Shown here piece by piece: positions 48,453 through 57,800 of a stretch of DNA of 64,000 nt. The notes under the pieces are model-generated. The model searched no databases, was not told the origin of the DNA, and worked only from the letters and a program-made list of their open reading frames with translations. The stretch comes from Nonomuraea spiralis (GTDB lineage Bacteria; Actinomycetota; Actinomycetes; Streptosporangiales; Streptosporangiaceae). The stretch spans positions 1 to 64,000 of the forward strand of contig NZ_BMRC01000007.1 of the NCBI RefSeq assembly GCF_014648435.1. The letters are read 5' to 3'. How positions within the stretch are numbered: the stretch's first letter is position 1; each line of letters starts with the position of its first letter. The translations under genes and the position numbers were made by a program.

Positions 48453-49631
48453 ATGCAGCGACGCAGCTCGAACTCCTGGGCCCTCCCCGCCGCGAGCGAC
48501 TTCCCGGCGCTGGGCGCGATGAGCACCCGCACCCGCGCGGAGCGCAGCGCCCGCGACGGCGTACGGATCCTCCCGCTCGTGGGCGCCCCGGTCCTCCCCA
48601 TGCCCGAGCACGTACGCCGGGCCGTCGCCGAGGCGATGGACCAGCCCGACCCCCGCGACACCCGCGGCCTGCCGGAACTCCGCGCCGCGATCGCCGCCGA
48701 ACTGGAACGCGAGCACGGCCTGCGCGTCGACCCCGAACGCCGCCTGCTGATCACCCACGGCGCCATGCAGGGGCTGTCCCTCGTGCTGCGCACGGTGCTC
48801 GCGCCGGGCGACGAGGTGATCGTGCCGACCCCCACCTACTTCTTCGACGGCGCCGTCCGCGAGGCGGGCGCGACGCCCGTCCACGTACCGTCCCGCGAGA
48901 GCGACGGCTGGGCGATCGACCTCGCCGGTCTGGAGGCCGCCGTCACGAGCCGCAGCCGGGCCGTGCTCCTGTGCAACCCGAACAACCCGACGGGCCACCT
49001 CCCCGACGCCGCGACCCTCGCCGCTGTGGTCGACCTCGCCGCCCGCCACGGGCTCCTCGTCGTCTCCGACGACTCGTGGCAGCACTTCGCCTACGACGGC
49101 CGCCGCTACCACCCGGTGGAGGCGTTCGCCGACCGCTGGCCGCACCTGGTCACCGTCACCAGCCTCAGCAAGTACTACGCGCTCGCGAGCTGGCGGCTCG
49201 GCTACGTCCTCGCGCCGCCGCCCGTCATCGACGCGCTCCACCGGCGCTTCGAGTGGGAGGCGGTGTGCTGCGGCGTGGTCCCGCAGCGGGCCGCGGTGGC
49301 CACGCTCGACGGGCCGCGCGACTGGCTCGACCGGGCGCTGTCGGCGTACCAGGCGAAGCGCGACCTGGTGTGCGACGGCATCGCCGCGAGCGGCCTCACC
49401 CCGCCCGTACGGCCCACCGGCGGCGCCTTCCTGCTCGCCGGCTGCTCCCGCCTCGGCGGCACCCCGGACGCCATCGACCGCGCACTCCTGCGGAACGGCA
49501 TCGCCACCGTACGCGGGGCCGACATGCACGCCCCCGCCACCCACGTCCGCATCACGTACGGCGCGGACGAGCGAACGCTCGGCGAGCTGATCGACGGCCT
49601 CGCCCGCGCCTGCCGGGATCAGAAGGCGTAG
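48453..49631 (+). CDS. PLP-dependent aminotransferase, class I/II
   Basis: 392 residues with fold-type I features: ITHGAMQGLSLVLRTVLAPG, YF at the cofactor stacking region, NPNNPTG (175-181), SDDSW, PLP lysine in SLSKYYALASWRLG (Lys240) and the substrate Arg near HVRITYG at the C-terminus. It transfers an amino group from an amino acid to a 2-oxo acid. In this context it could convert a beta-amino acid to a semialdehyde for MmsA, although most such enzymes are class III; an ordinary alpha-amino acid is equally possible. The ATG at 48453 probably starts a leaderless transcript. The 3' end overlaps the convergent radical SAM gene by 13 bases. Confidence 0.87.
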   Translation: MQRRSSNSWALPAASDFPALGAMSTRTRAERSARDGVRILPLVGAPVLPMPEHVRRAVAEAMDQPDPRDTRGLPELRAAIAAELEREHGLRVDPERRLLITHGAMQGLSLVLRTVLAPGDEVIVPTPTYFFDGAVREAGATPVHVPSRESDGWAIDLAGLEAAVTSRSRAVLLCNPNNPTGHLPDAATLAAVVDLAARHGLLVVSDDSWQHFAYDGRRYHPVEAFADRWPHLVTVTSLSKYYALASWRLGYVLAPPPVIDALHRRFEWEAVCCGVVPQRAAVATLDGPRDWLDRALSAYQAKRDLVCDGIAASGLTPPVRPTGGAFLLAGCSRLGGTPDAIDRALLRNGIATVRGADMHAPATHVRITYGADERTLGELIDGLARACRDQKA

Positions 49632-50677
49632 CGGATCCGGCAGAAGGGGAGCCGGGCGGCGAGCAGGCCGGTGAGGGCGGCGACGTAGCCTCCCTTGTGG
49701 CCGTTGCGGTAACGGACGTTCCAGCCGCCCGTCTCCGACCGTTTGGCCTGTTGCAGCTCCGGCCGCCAGAGCACCTCCTCCGCCTTCGGGTGCCAGCCCA
49801 GGTTGACCTGGTGGAGCCGGTCGTTGTGGGTGAGGAAGATCACCTCGGCGGCGAGCTGGGCGCGGGCCTCGGCCGACAGCGTGTCACCGAGCCGGTCCAG
49901 CAGCTCGGCCCAGTCGGCCAGCCAGCCGTCCCGGACGACCACCGGGCTCAGGTTGACGTGCACCTCGTAACCGGCGGCGACGAAGTCGTTGATCGCGTCG
50001 ATGCGCTCGGCGACGGGGGAGGTGCGGATGTCCAGCAGCTTGGAGTCGGCGGCGGGCATGAGGCTGAAGCGTACGCGCGTACGCCCCCGCGGGTCCCAGC
50101 CGAGCAGGTCGCGGTTGACGTACTTGGTGGCGAAGCTGGCCTTGGCGTTCGGCAGGCCGCGGAAGAGCTCCACCAGGTCCCGTACGTTGGCGGAGATCGT
50201 GGCGTCGAGCGAGCAGTCGGAGTTCTCGCCGATGTCGTACACCCACAGGCGGGGATCGACCTGGTTGGGCTCGGGCTTGGCGCCCTGGCGGCCGGCGTGC
50301 CGCCGTACGTAGCCGGTGATCTGGTCGATGTTGGCGAACACCGTGATCGGGTTGCTGTAACCCTTGCGGCGTGGCACGTAGCAGTAGGCGCACGCCATCG
50401 CGCAGCCGTTGGCCGTGGACGGCGCGATGAAGTCGGCCGAGCGGCCGTTGGGGCGGGCGGTCAGCGACTTCTTGACGCCGAGCACCAGCGCCTCGGTCTT
50501 GATCCGCACCCAGCGGGCCACGTTCGCCTCGTCCCCGTACAGCTCGGGGATGCGGTGGTGGCTCTCCACCTCGACGATCTCGGCGCCGGGGAAGTTACCG
50601 AGGATCTCGCGCCCGCGCGGCAGGGCGGCGGCCTCGGGCTCGACGTAGACGCGCCGGATGTCGAGGAGGGCGCTCAC
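49619..50677 (-). CDS. Spore photoproduct lyase family radical SAM protein
   Basis: 352 residues. The radical SAM cluster is CAMACAYC (Cys92, Cys96, Cys99), the Cx3Cx2C spacing of the SPL family. Flanking motifs ADFIAPSTANG, CYVPRRKGYSNP, VNLSPVVV and VIFLTHNDRLHQVNL are also of this family. True spore photoproduct lyases repair UV-made thymine dimers, but many actinomycete homologues lack a proven role. GTG 50677 is chosen, with GGAG upstream; an ATG at 50697 is out of frame. Its 3' end overlaps the aminotransferase gene. It does not appear linked to the catabolic operon. Confidence 0.87.
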   Translation of the reverse strand: MSALLDIRRVYVEPEAAALPRGREILGNFPGAEIVEVESHHRIPELYGDEANVARWVRIKTEALVLGVKKSLTARPNGRSADFIAPSTANGCAMACAYCYVPRRKGYSNPITVFANIDQITGYVRRHAGRQGAKPEPNQVDPRLWVYDIGENSDCSLDATISANVRDLVELFRGLPNAKASFATKYVNRDLLGWDPRGRTRVRFSLMPAADSKLLDIRTSPVAERIDAINDFVAAGYEVHVNLSPVVVRDGWLADWAELLDRLGDTLSAEARAQLAAEVIFLTHNDRLHQVNLGWHPKAEEVLWRPELQQAKRSETGGWNVRYRNGHKGGYVAALTGLLAARLPFCRIRYAF

Positions 50678-50769
50678 GGCCGCTCCGGCTGTTCCATGGG
50701 GCAACCCTATGCGCTCCCGTCCGCGAGTCGCCAGGTCAGGACGGGTGCGCCGGAGCGCCGGACGCCCAC

Positions 50770-50788
50770 CGGTCCACTGAGTGGACCG
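50770..50788. promoter_or_regulatory. Perfect inverted repeat upstream of the secreted protein
   Basis: CGGTCCAC (50770-50777), TGA, GTGGACCG (50781-50788). It lies between divergent genes, 96 bases before the ATG at 50885, so an operator is more likely than a terminator. Confidence 0.45.
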
Positions 50789-50833
50789 AACGTTGCCCGT
50801 CCCTTTCCACGCCAACAGCATGGACGCACAGTC

Positions 50834-50861
50834 AGCGATCGATCACATTGAGCGATCGGTC
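50834..50861. repeat. Direct repeat in the promoter region of the secreted protein
   Basis: AGCGATCGATC (50834-50844) and AGCGATCGGTC (50851-50861) repeat with a 17-bp step, 24 bases before the start codon. Possible regulator sites. Confidence 0.45.
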
Positions 50862-50884
50862 GCGTGTGTGAAAGGTCGAGCAGC

Positions 50885-51343
50885 ATGAGCAACAGATCGG
50901 CGAGGGCCCTGTCCCGGGCCCTCATCACGACGGCGGTGGCGGCGGCGACCGTGCTGACACCGGCCCTGACCGGCACGGGCAGCGCCCGGGCCGCGGCCGA
51001 CCCCACCTGCGGAAACTGGGTGCCCAGCCTCGTCTTCCGCGGCCTGTCGGCCCGAGCCTGCATCTGGGGGACCGGCGCCCCCTGGAAGCAGGCCCAGACG
51101 GAGGTCTTCAACGGCACCGGCTCTGCGGTGGAGGTCGAGAGACTGACCGTCCTCATCGAGTCCCTCCCGGCGGACGCCCGCTGCGTCAACATCTCTCTGC
51201 AGAACGGGCAGACGGCGTTCTGCGGCACCCGCAGCGTGCCCGACAACAACCCCTTCCAGTTCGACCGTGCCCTGGGCTCCGCCCAGGTCACCGACCTGGC
51301 CAGGCGGGAGCAGTTCTCCTTCGAGTCCCCCTTCGTGGGCTGA
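50885..51343 (+). CDS. Small secreted cysteine-containing protein
   Basis: 152 residues. A Sec signal peptide is clear: basic start (MSNRSARALSR), hydrophobic core ALITTAVAAATVLTPAL and cleavage near ARA-AAD. The mature part of about 110 residues has four cysteines (in PTCGNW, ARACIW, DARCVN, AFCGTR), enough for two disulfides, and a beta-rich pattern. I do not recognise a family. AAAGGTCGAG precedes the ATG. Only 21 bases separate it from the first giant gene, so the three are likely one transcript. It might be an exported partner or effector of the giant proteins; there is no direct evidence. Confidence 0.7.
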   Translation: MSNRSARALSRALITTAVAAATVLTPALTGTGSARAAADPTCGNWVPSLVFRGLSARACIWGTGAPWKQAQTEVFNGTGSAVEVERLTVLIESLPADARCVNISLQNGQTAFCGTRSVPDNNPFQFDRALGSAQVTDLARREQFSFESPFVG

Positions 51344-51364
51344 GCGGTAAAGGGTGGTGAAGCT

Positions 51365-54300
51365 GTGACCGCTCCCGGGGAGGGGCCGGAGCAGGTCCGT
51401 CTGGTCCGTGTCGCGGACCTGGCGGACCTGCGCTTCGGATTCGCCGGCCTGTCGTTCCGGCGTCCGGCGGCACGCCGGGTCCTGGTCCGGACCGTGCCGG
51501 AACGCGAGGGGCTGATCGTCGTCACGTTCCCCGCGCAGCACGTCGTGGAGCAGGCGTTCTTCGAGTCGGCGGGGACCGGGCTGCCCGATCCCGTCCCGGT
51601 GCAGCCTCATCCGGCGCCGCCCGTCGTCTCCCGGATCGGCGGGCGCAGCACGCTGGTGTTCGTCGTGGGGCCGGACGACGAGGTGCCGTACACCGCCGAG
51701 GGCCTGCTGGAGGCCATGCGCCGGCTGCCGCTGCGTACGGTGGGCGAGGAGGGCCCGGCGAACCCGCTGCGCGACCCGGCCGGCGATCCCCGTACCGCGA
51801 TCGAGTTGCCGTACCGGCTGTTGTTGTCGCCGCCGCCGGACGTGCGCTGGACCCACCGTACGGCTCCGGCCGGCACGGGCGGCGCCGGCCGGGTGGAGCT
51901 GTGGCACACGCGGGTGCACGACACGCGGGCCAGGGCCGTGTGGACCAGGGACTTCCCGGGCGACACGCCGGTCGAACCGCCGCCCGACCCGCTGACCACG
52001 TCGCTGACGCCCGCCGACCGGGCCGCGCTGGTGCACCTGACGAGCGACCGCGGCCTGTTCACCGAGCCGGGGCACCAGCCGTACGTGCCGGTGCCGGTCG
52101 AGGTCGGGCACCTGATCCTCTCCGCCCTGGGCGGCTGGCTCGACGCCCTCGGCAGCTGGGACCCGCGGCCGACGATCACGAACATCAGCCAGTGGCGGCA
52201 CCGCGCGGCCATGGGCCGCGACCACTACGTACGGGTGCTCTACTCGGGCTTCCTGTGCCCCTTCGGGTACCGCGCCGACCTGGTGAAGGTGACCGAGCGG
52301 AAGTTCGACCCGGAACGTCCGGAACATCCCGCGTATCTCGCCCAGCGGCTCTTCATCACCTGCCGCGAACCGGTCAGGGAGTTCCAGCCCGGCACGGTCC
52401 GCCGGGACGCCGCCGGCCGGCGCCTCGACGCGCTGTTCCCGTTCCGGCGGGTCGAGCTGCTGACCCTCGTCACCCCCGACCTCTCGCCGCCCGCCAACAT
52501 CCTGACCGCGCGCGACGGGCAGTACGCCTTCTTCCCCGCCGTCCGCGACCAGGACCCGTTCCTGTTCAAGGTGCGCGCGACCGACCTGGCCGGACGGGAG
52601 ACCGAGTTCAGCACCCCGCTGCTGTTCCTCACCGAGAACTTCAACAAGGGCGCCGAACTGGTGGCGGCGGCCGAGGCGTACAACGCCCTGGACCCCGAAC
52701 CGGTGGACCCCGGCGCGCCGCCCGCGCGGCTCAGCGCCGCGCTGCGCGGCGCCCGCGTCGCGGTCGCGCCCACCGCCGCGCCCGACGACACCACGGTCGA
52801 GGCCGCCCACCTGGTCTGGGGGACCGCCCTGCCGACGGACCGCGACGACCAGTTCTACCAGCGTGTCCCCGGCTTCCTCCCGGTGCTGCGGTGGGCCTCC
52901 GCGGTGGTGCCCGCCGTGAGCCGGCTCACCGGCGCGCTCGGGCCCCGCCCGGTCCGGTACGCCCAGCGCTACCAGGTCGCCGCCTTCGACCGGACCCCCG
53001 CGGGGCCGGGTGGTCCCGTCAACCCCGGCGAGGTGTTCCTGGAGCTGATCCCGGCGGCGGGCACGTCCCCGCTGGTGATGGACTTCGACGACCAGCGGGA
53101 CCGCTCCGGCGGGCTCGCCGCCCCCACGCTCACCGTGGCCGGCCTGTCCCGGCTGACCGGGCCGGTCAGCGCCGCCAGGACGCCGCCCGCCGCCGACGCG
53201 GGCGACCCGCTCGCCACGGTGGCCGACGGCACCTTCCGCCCCTCGGACTTCTTCGACGCCATCGGCGCCAAGCTGTTCGGCGTCATCCCGCTGTCCGCCC
53301 TGGTCAAGGCGGCCGGCCTGGACAAGGAGCTGAAGGCGCCGCGGTTCGTCACCCAGACCGTCAACGCCGCCACCGGCTTCCTGGCCGACCTGCGCCGCGT
53401 CGAACGCCAGCTCACCGGCGTCGCCGCCCGCTTCCCGGCCGTCGCCGCCGCGGCCGATCGGGTACGTACCACCGCGCTGACACTCGTACGGACCGTCGAG
53501 GCGTTCATCGCGGGCACGGCCGACCTCGGCCAGGTGGACGCGGCCTTCCGCGACTTCAGCGCCGCCCTGGACGCACTCGGCGCCGGGCTTCCCGCCGACG
53601 TCGACCACGCGGTCGTCGCGCTGCTGGACCACCTGCGGCAGGCCATCGCCATCTGGGAGAACGCCCCCGCCGGGGTGCTGCCGCTGCGGCAGGCGATCGA
53701 GGCCGCCAAGGCCGGGATCCGGCTGCCGGAGTCCGTCGCCGCCCGCCTGGAGTGGACGCCCGACATCCAGCCCTGGTCGCTGCGGGAGGGCGACCCGCCG
53801 ATCTTCGTGCCGCACGACGGCCACGGCGACCCGGCGCGCGAGGGCCGCTTCTCCGTGGTCGTCGACCTGCGCGCCGGGCTGCGTCCGGACGTGCGCCCGG
53901 CCGCCGACGTGACCTGCACGCTGGAGGAGTTCGACCTGGTGCTGCTGCCGGGCGTGCTGGAGGCGATGCGGCTGGACTTCCGGCGGATCAGGTTCACCGT
54001 GCGGGCCGGCGAGAAACCCGACGTCGAGGTGGCCTTCCGGGACGTCGAGTTCATCGGCGCGCTGTCGTTCGTCGAGACGCTGCGCCGGATCATCCCGCTC
54101 GACGGGTTCAGCGACCCGCCGACGCTCGACGTCTCCCCGAAGGGCGTCCTCGCGAGGTACGGCATGCCGCTGCCGAACCTCGCGATCGGCGTCTTCAGCC
54201 TGGAGAACATCTCCCTGAACGCCTACCTGGACCTGCCGTTCGCCGGCACCCGCCCGCTGGAGATCGGGTTCGCCTTCTGTCGCCGGGACGCGCCGTTCCG

Positions 54301-54859
54301 GCTCACCGTCTCGCTGTTCGGCGGCGGCGGCTGGTTCGGGATCGTGTTGTCGCCCGACGGGGTCCGCGCGCTGGACGCGGGCCTGGAGTTCGGGGCCGCG
54401 GCCTCCATCGACTTCGGCGTGGCGAGCGGCAGCCTGTCGGTGATGGCCGGGATCTACTTCCACCTGGACGCCGCGACCGGGCAGGCCGTCCTGTTCGGCT
54501 ACTTCCGCGCCCGCGGCGAGGTGGACGTCCTCGGCCTGGTCTCCGCCTCGATCGAGCTCTACCTGGAGCTGGGGTACGAGGGCGGCGACGCGGTCGGGCG
54601 GGCCAGGATCACGATCACCGTCGAGATCGGGTTCTTCGAGGAGTCCGTCGAGATCAGTTGCGAGAAGCGGTTCGGCGGCGCCGGCTCCTCGCTGTCCCGC
54701 ACCGCCTCGGCCGGAGTGCTGGAGAGCGGAGTGATGGAGGGCGGGTCGGCGGCGACCTTCGCCCAGATGATGGCGCCGTACCGGGATCCGGTGACCGGCG
54801 CGCGACGGGACCCGGTCACCGAGTACTGCGCGGCCTTCGCGGAGGTGGGCCGACCGTGA
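51365..54859 (+). CDS. Giant protein of unknown family, 1164 aa
   Basis: No named family recognised. No signal peptide or membrane helix. Residues about 380-430 (FKVRATDLAGRETEFSTPLL) look like a fibronectin-type beta sandwich. Residues about 640-790 are helical with coiled-coil character (LRRVERQLTGVAARFPAV, LLDHLRQAIAIWENAP). The C-terminal 280 residues are beta-rich and Gly-rich (FGGGGWFGIVLSPDGVRALD, GSLSVMAGIYFHLD, SASIELYLELGYEG), like a large beta-solenoid or barrel shell. GTG 51365 follows AAGGGTGG. The stop overlaps the next gene (GTGA, 54856-54859), so the two giants are made together, probably as a complex. A structural or shell-like role is a guess. Confidence 0.7.
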   Translation: MTAPGEGPEQVRLVRVADLADLRFGFAGLSFRRPAARRVLVRTVPEREGLIVVTFPAQHVVEQAFFESAGTGLPDPVPVQPHPAPPVVSRIGGRSTLVFVVGPDDEVPYTAEGLLEAMRRLPLRTVGEEGPANPLRDPAGDPRTAIELPYRLLLSPPPDVRWTHRTAPAGTGGAGRVELWHTRVHDTRARAVWTRDFPGDTPVEPPPDPLTTSLTPADRAALVHLTSDRGLFTEPGHQPYVPVPVEVGHLILSALGGWLDALGSWDPRPTITNISQWRHRAAMGRDHYVRVLYSGFLCPFGYRADLVKVTERKFDPERPEHPAYLAQRLFITCREPVREFQPGTVRRDAAGRRLDALFPFRRVELLTLVTPDLSPPANILTARDGQYAFFPAVRDQDPFLFKVRATDLAGRETEFSTPLLFLTENFNKGAELVAAAEAYNALDPEPVDPGAPPARLSAALRGARVAVAPTAAPDDTTVEAAHLVWGTALPTDRDDQFYQRVPGFLPVLRWASAVVPAVSRLTGALGPRPVRYAQRYQVAAFDRTPAGPGGPVNPGEVFLELIPAAGTSPLVMDFDDQRDRSGGLAAPTLTVAGLSRLTGPVSAARTPPAADAGDPLATVADGTFRPSDFFDAIGAKLFGVIPLSALVKAAGLDKELKAPRFVTQTVNAATGFLADLRRVERQLTGVAARFPAVAAAADRVRTTALTLVRTVEAFIAGTADLGQVDAAFRDFSAALDALGAGLPADVDHAVVALLDHLRQAIAIWENAPAGVLPLRQAIEAAKAGIRLPESVAARLEWTPDIQPWSLREGDPPIFVPHDGHGDPAREGRFSVVVDLRAGLRPDVRPAADVTCTLEEFDLVLLPGVLEAMRLDFRRIRFTVRAGEKPDVEVAFRDVEFIGALSFVETLRRIIPLDGFSDPPTLDVSPKGVLARYGMPLPNLAIGVFSLENISLNAYLDLPFAGTRPLEIGFAFCRRDAPFRLTVSLFGGGGWFGIVLSPDGVRALDAGLEFGAAASIDFGVASGSLSVMAGIYFHLDAATGQAVLFGYFRARGEVDVLGLVSASIELYLELGYEGGDAVGRARITITVEIGFFEESVEISCEKRFGGAGSSLSRTASAGVLESGVMEGGSAATFAQMMAPYRDPVTGARRDPVTEYCAAFAEVGRP

Positions 54860-57800
54860 GCGAACGAGCGGAGCGTACGGACATGGGCACGTTCAAGGTT
54901 CTGTGGACGGTGTTGCCGGCCGGGCCGGCCGGGACGGGTGAGGTGCGGCTGTCCGTCGCCGTCGGCCCCCGGCTGGAGGCGCCGCGCGGCCGGCTGGACG
55001 ACGTCGGGGAGTTCGTCGACTGGCCGCGGACCGTGCGCGAGACCGTGCTGCCGGCCCTGCGGATCGTGTGGGACGGGCACGCCGATCCGGTGGTCCCGCG
55101 CCCCGACCCGCGATCGCCCGTACCCGACTCGGAGTTGTGGGGCCGGATGTTCCCGGGCGCCTCGCCGGTGCGGTCGCGTTCCGTGGCTGTCGCGGGCGCG
55201 GCGGACACGGCCGGGCCGCCGGGGGTGCGGCTGCTGCGCTCGTTCCCCGCGGCGCTGGTCCACGAGCGGATCGCCACGCTGTACGACGACATCGGCAAGG
55301 TCGTGGTCGCCGAGCGCCTCACGCCCCCGGGCAGCGGCAACGGCGCCGCGGCCCGCGCCGAGCCGCCGTCGCGGCCCTGGCGTCAGCCGTACACCGGAAC
55401 CGTCCGGGGCATCCCCGTGGTCACGGAGATGAGCAGGTTCACCGGCGATCCGCAGGCCGCCTACCGGGCCATCGACGGCATGATCGGCCAGGCGGGTGAC
55501 GCCGCGGCGCCGTACGCCCGGACGTCCGGCGACCGGGCCGCCGAGCTCCGCCCCGCCACCGTCGACCGGACGAGCGACGCCTACCGGGACGACGAGACCA
55601 GGTTCGCCCTGGCCGAGGCCCTGCGCTTCTACGACCGGCCGAAACCCGCCGGAAGCGGCGGCCCGGCGGGCGCCGAGGCCGTTCCGGGGCGGCCGGAGCC
55701 GCCTGACGTGGAGTTCCACGGTGTCTGCGGCTTCCTGGCCGACTATCCGGAGTTGTGCCGCCGCCTCGGGCTCGTCCTCGACCTCGTGGTCCCGGTGCCC
55801 GCCGGGCTCGCCGCGACCGGCCGGCTGCGGGTGGCGTTCGAGGGCGTGCCCGCGGCGTTCGACACCGGCGTGTTGCGGCCGTGGACGCTGTTCGAGCACG
55901 TCGCGGGGGAGCGGTTCACCGCGGCGTCGCCGCCGGGCCACCCCGTCCAGGGCGGCTGGCTCGGCCTCGGCGGCCCCGACTGGACGGTCACCGACGCCGA
56001 CATCGACGGCGCGGTCATCAAGGCGGCCGACTTCACCGCGCTGATCGAGCGTATGCACGAGCTGACCGGCCCGAGCGGCCAGCCGAGCGCGCGGGAGCTC
56101 GGCACCGGCACGACGGCGTTGCAGGGCGCCGGGCTCACCGTCTTCCACCGGGGACGGGACGCCTGGCTGGCCGCCCAGATCGGCGATGACGCCGCCCACC
56201 AGGCGGGAACGGGCGGGACGCCACCCGAGCTGCACGCCGGGCACCTGGTCCGCGGGTTCCGCGTCGACGCCGGGATCGTCGGCCCCGAGGGCGCGGTCAC
56301 CGGCTGGTTGTCCCTGTGCCGCCGCCGCGGGTCGTACCTCATCCGCCGGAGTGGGCAGCAGCCGTACCGGATCGAGGGGATCGCCGACGACGAGGGCGCC
56401 GTCCGCGCCAGCGCCGTCACGCGGGACGCGACGCGGACCGACGAGCTGTACGTGCACCAGGCGCTGTTCGGCTGGGACGGCTGGAGCCTGGCCGCCCCGC
56501 TGCCCGGCCGCACGCTCGACCGGTTCGGCAGGCCGGTCGTCGCCGATCCGGAGGTGGACGAGCACTTCCCGCTCGACACCAAGTTCACGCCGGTGCCGGG
56601 CTCGCTGCCGGCGCTGCGGTACGGCCGCGCCTACCGGCTGCGCGCCCGCGTGGTGGACCTGGCGGGCAACGCCCTGGAACCGGCCGCCGAGGCGCCCGCG
56701 TCCGCGTTGTCGCAGGAGATCACGTACTCGCGGTGGGAGCCGGTCCCGCCGCCGGTGATCGTCGAGCGCGGACCGTTCAACGAGGGCGAGTCCAGCCGGT
56801 GCCTGGTCATCCGCAGCACCGTCACGGCCGCCGGCCGGGACGTGCCCGCCTGGGAATGGGCCCTGGAACGCCAGGACGTCCCCGGCCACACGGACGACCC
56901 GCCCGCCGCGGACGGCCTGAGCCGCCGGTACAGGCACTTCGACGAGCGGTTCGTCGCCCCTCCCAAGACGTCGTTGCAGATGGCCGAACGGCACGGCCGC
57001 TTCGACGACGCCATCGGCGGCGAGCGTCCGCCCGAGGTGCGAAGGAGGTTCTTCGCCGCGGCCGCGCGCGAGGCCGGCACGTTCCTCGACACCGTGGTCA
57101 GCCACGCCGACGATCCGAGCCGGACCCGCGACCTGCTGTTCTTCGGCGAGATCGCGGTCGCCAAGCACGACGCCGCCGACCCCGAGCCGCTCACCCCGCT
57201 GCCCGTGACGCGCGGCGCCGGGCTGAAGCGGGGCGAGTTCGTCGTGCACACCGCCGCCGAGCTGATCCTGCCGTACCTGCCCGACGTCCTGGCCAGGGGC
57301 GTCACGCTGTACGGCCTGCCCGGCGCGCCGCCGATCCATCCCGTCCCGTTCTACGACGACTTCCACGAGAGGTGGCCGGACGCGGGGCCGTTCGCGCTGC
57401 GGATCGAGGAGGGGGAGGAGGAGCCGCGCTGGCGGAGCTTCCCCCGGCGGCTCACCGTCCACCTGCCCAAGGCCGAGATGGCCACCGTACGGCTGAGCTG
57501 CCGGCTCACCGCGGCCGACCTCGGCCTCTTCCCCGTCTGGCGGCGCTTCCTCCACTCGGACTTCTGGCGCGACCTGACCGACGCCGAGCGGGCGCTGATC
57601 GCCGACGAGACCGCCGCCGGGCTGAACTGGCTGCTCACCCCGTACATCGAGGTCAGCCTGGTGCACGCCGTGGAACGTCCGCTGACGCCGCCCGAGCTCG
57701 CCGGGCTGAGCTTCGTACGGGAGCCGGACCAGCCCTTCGCCGACCTGCGCGGCACGCTGCGGTCGCACCCCCGCAGCACCGGGCACGTCGACGTCGACGC

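Noticed and set aside
50678-50697. ATG at 50697 as the start of the radical SAM gene
   Set aside because: It is out of frame with the gene and reaches a stop after seven codons.
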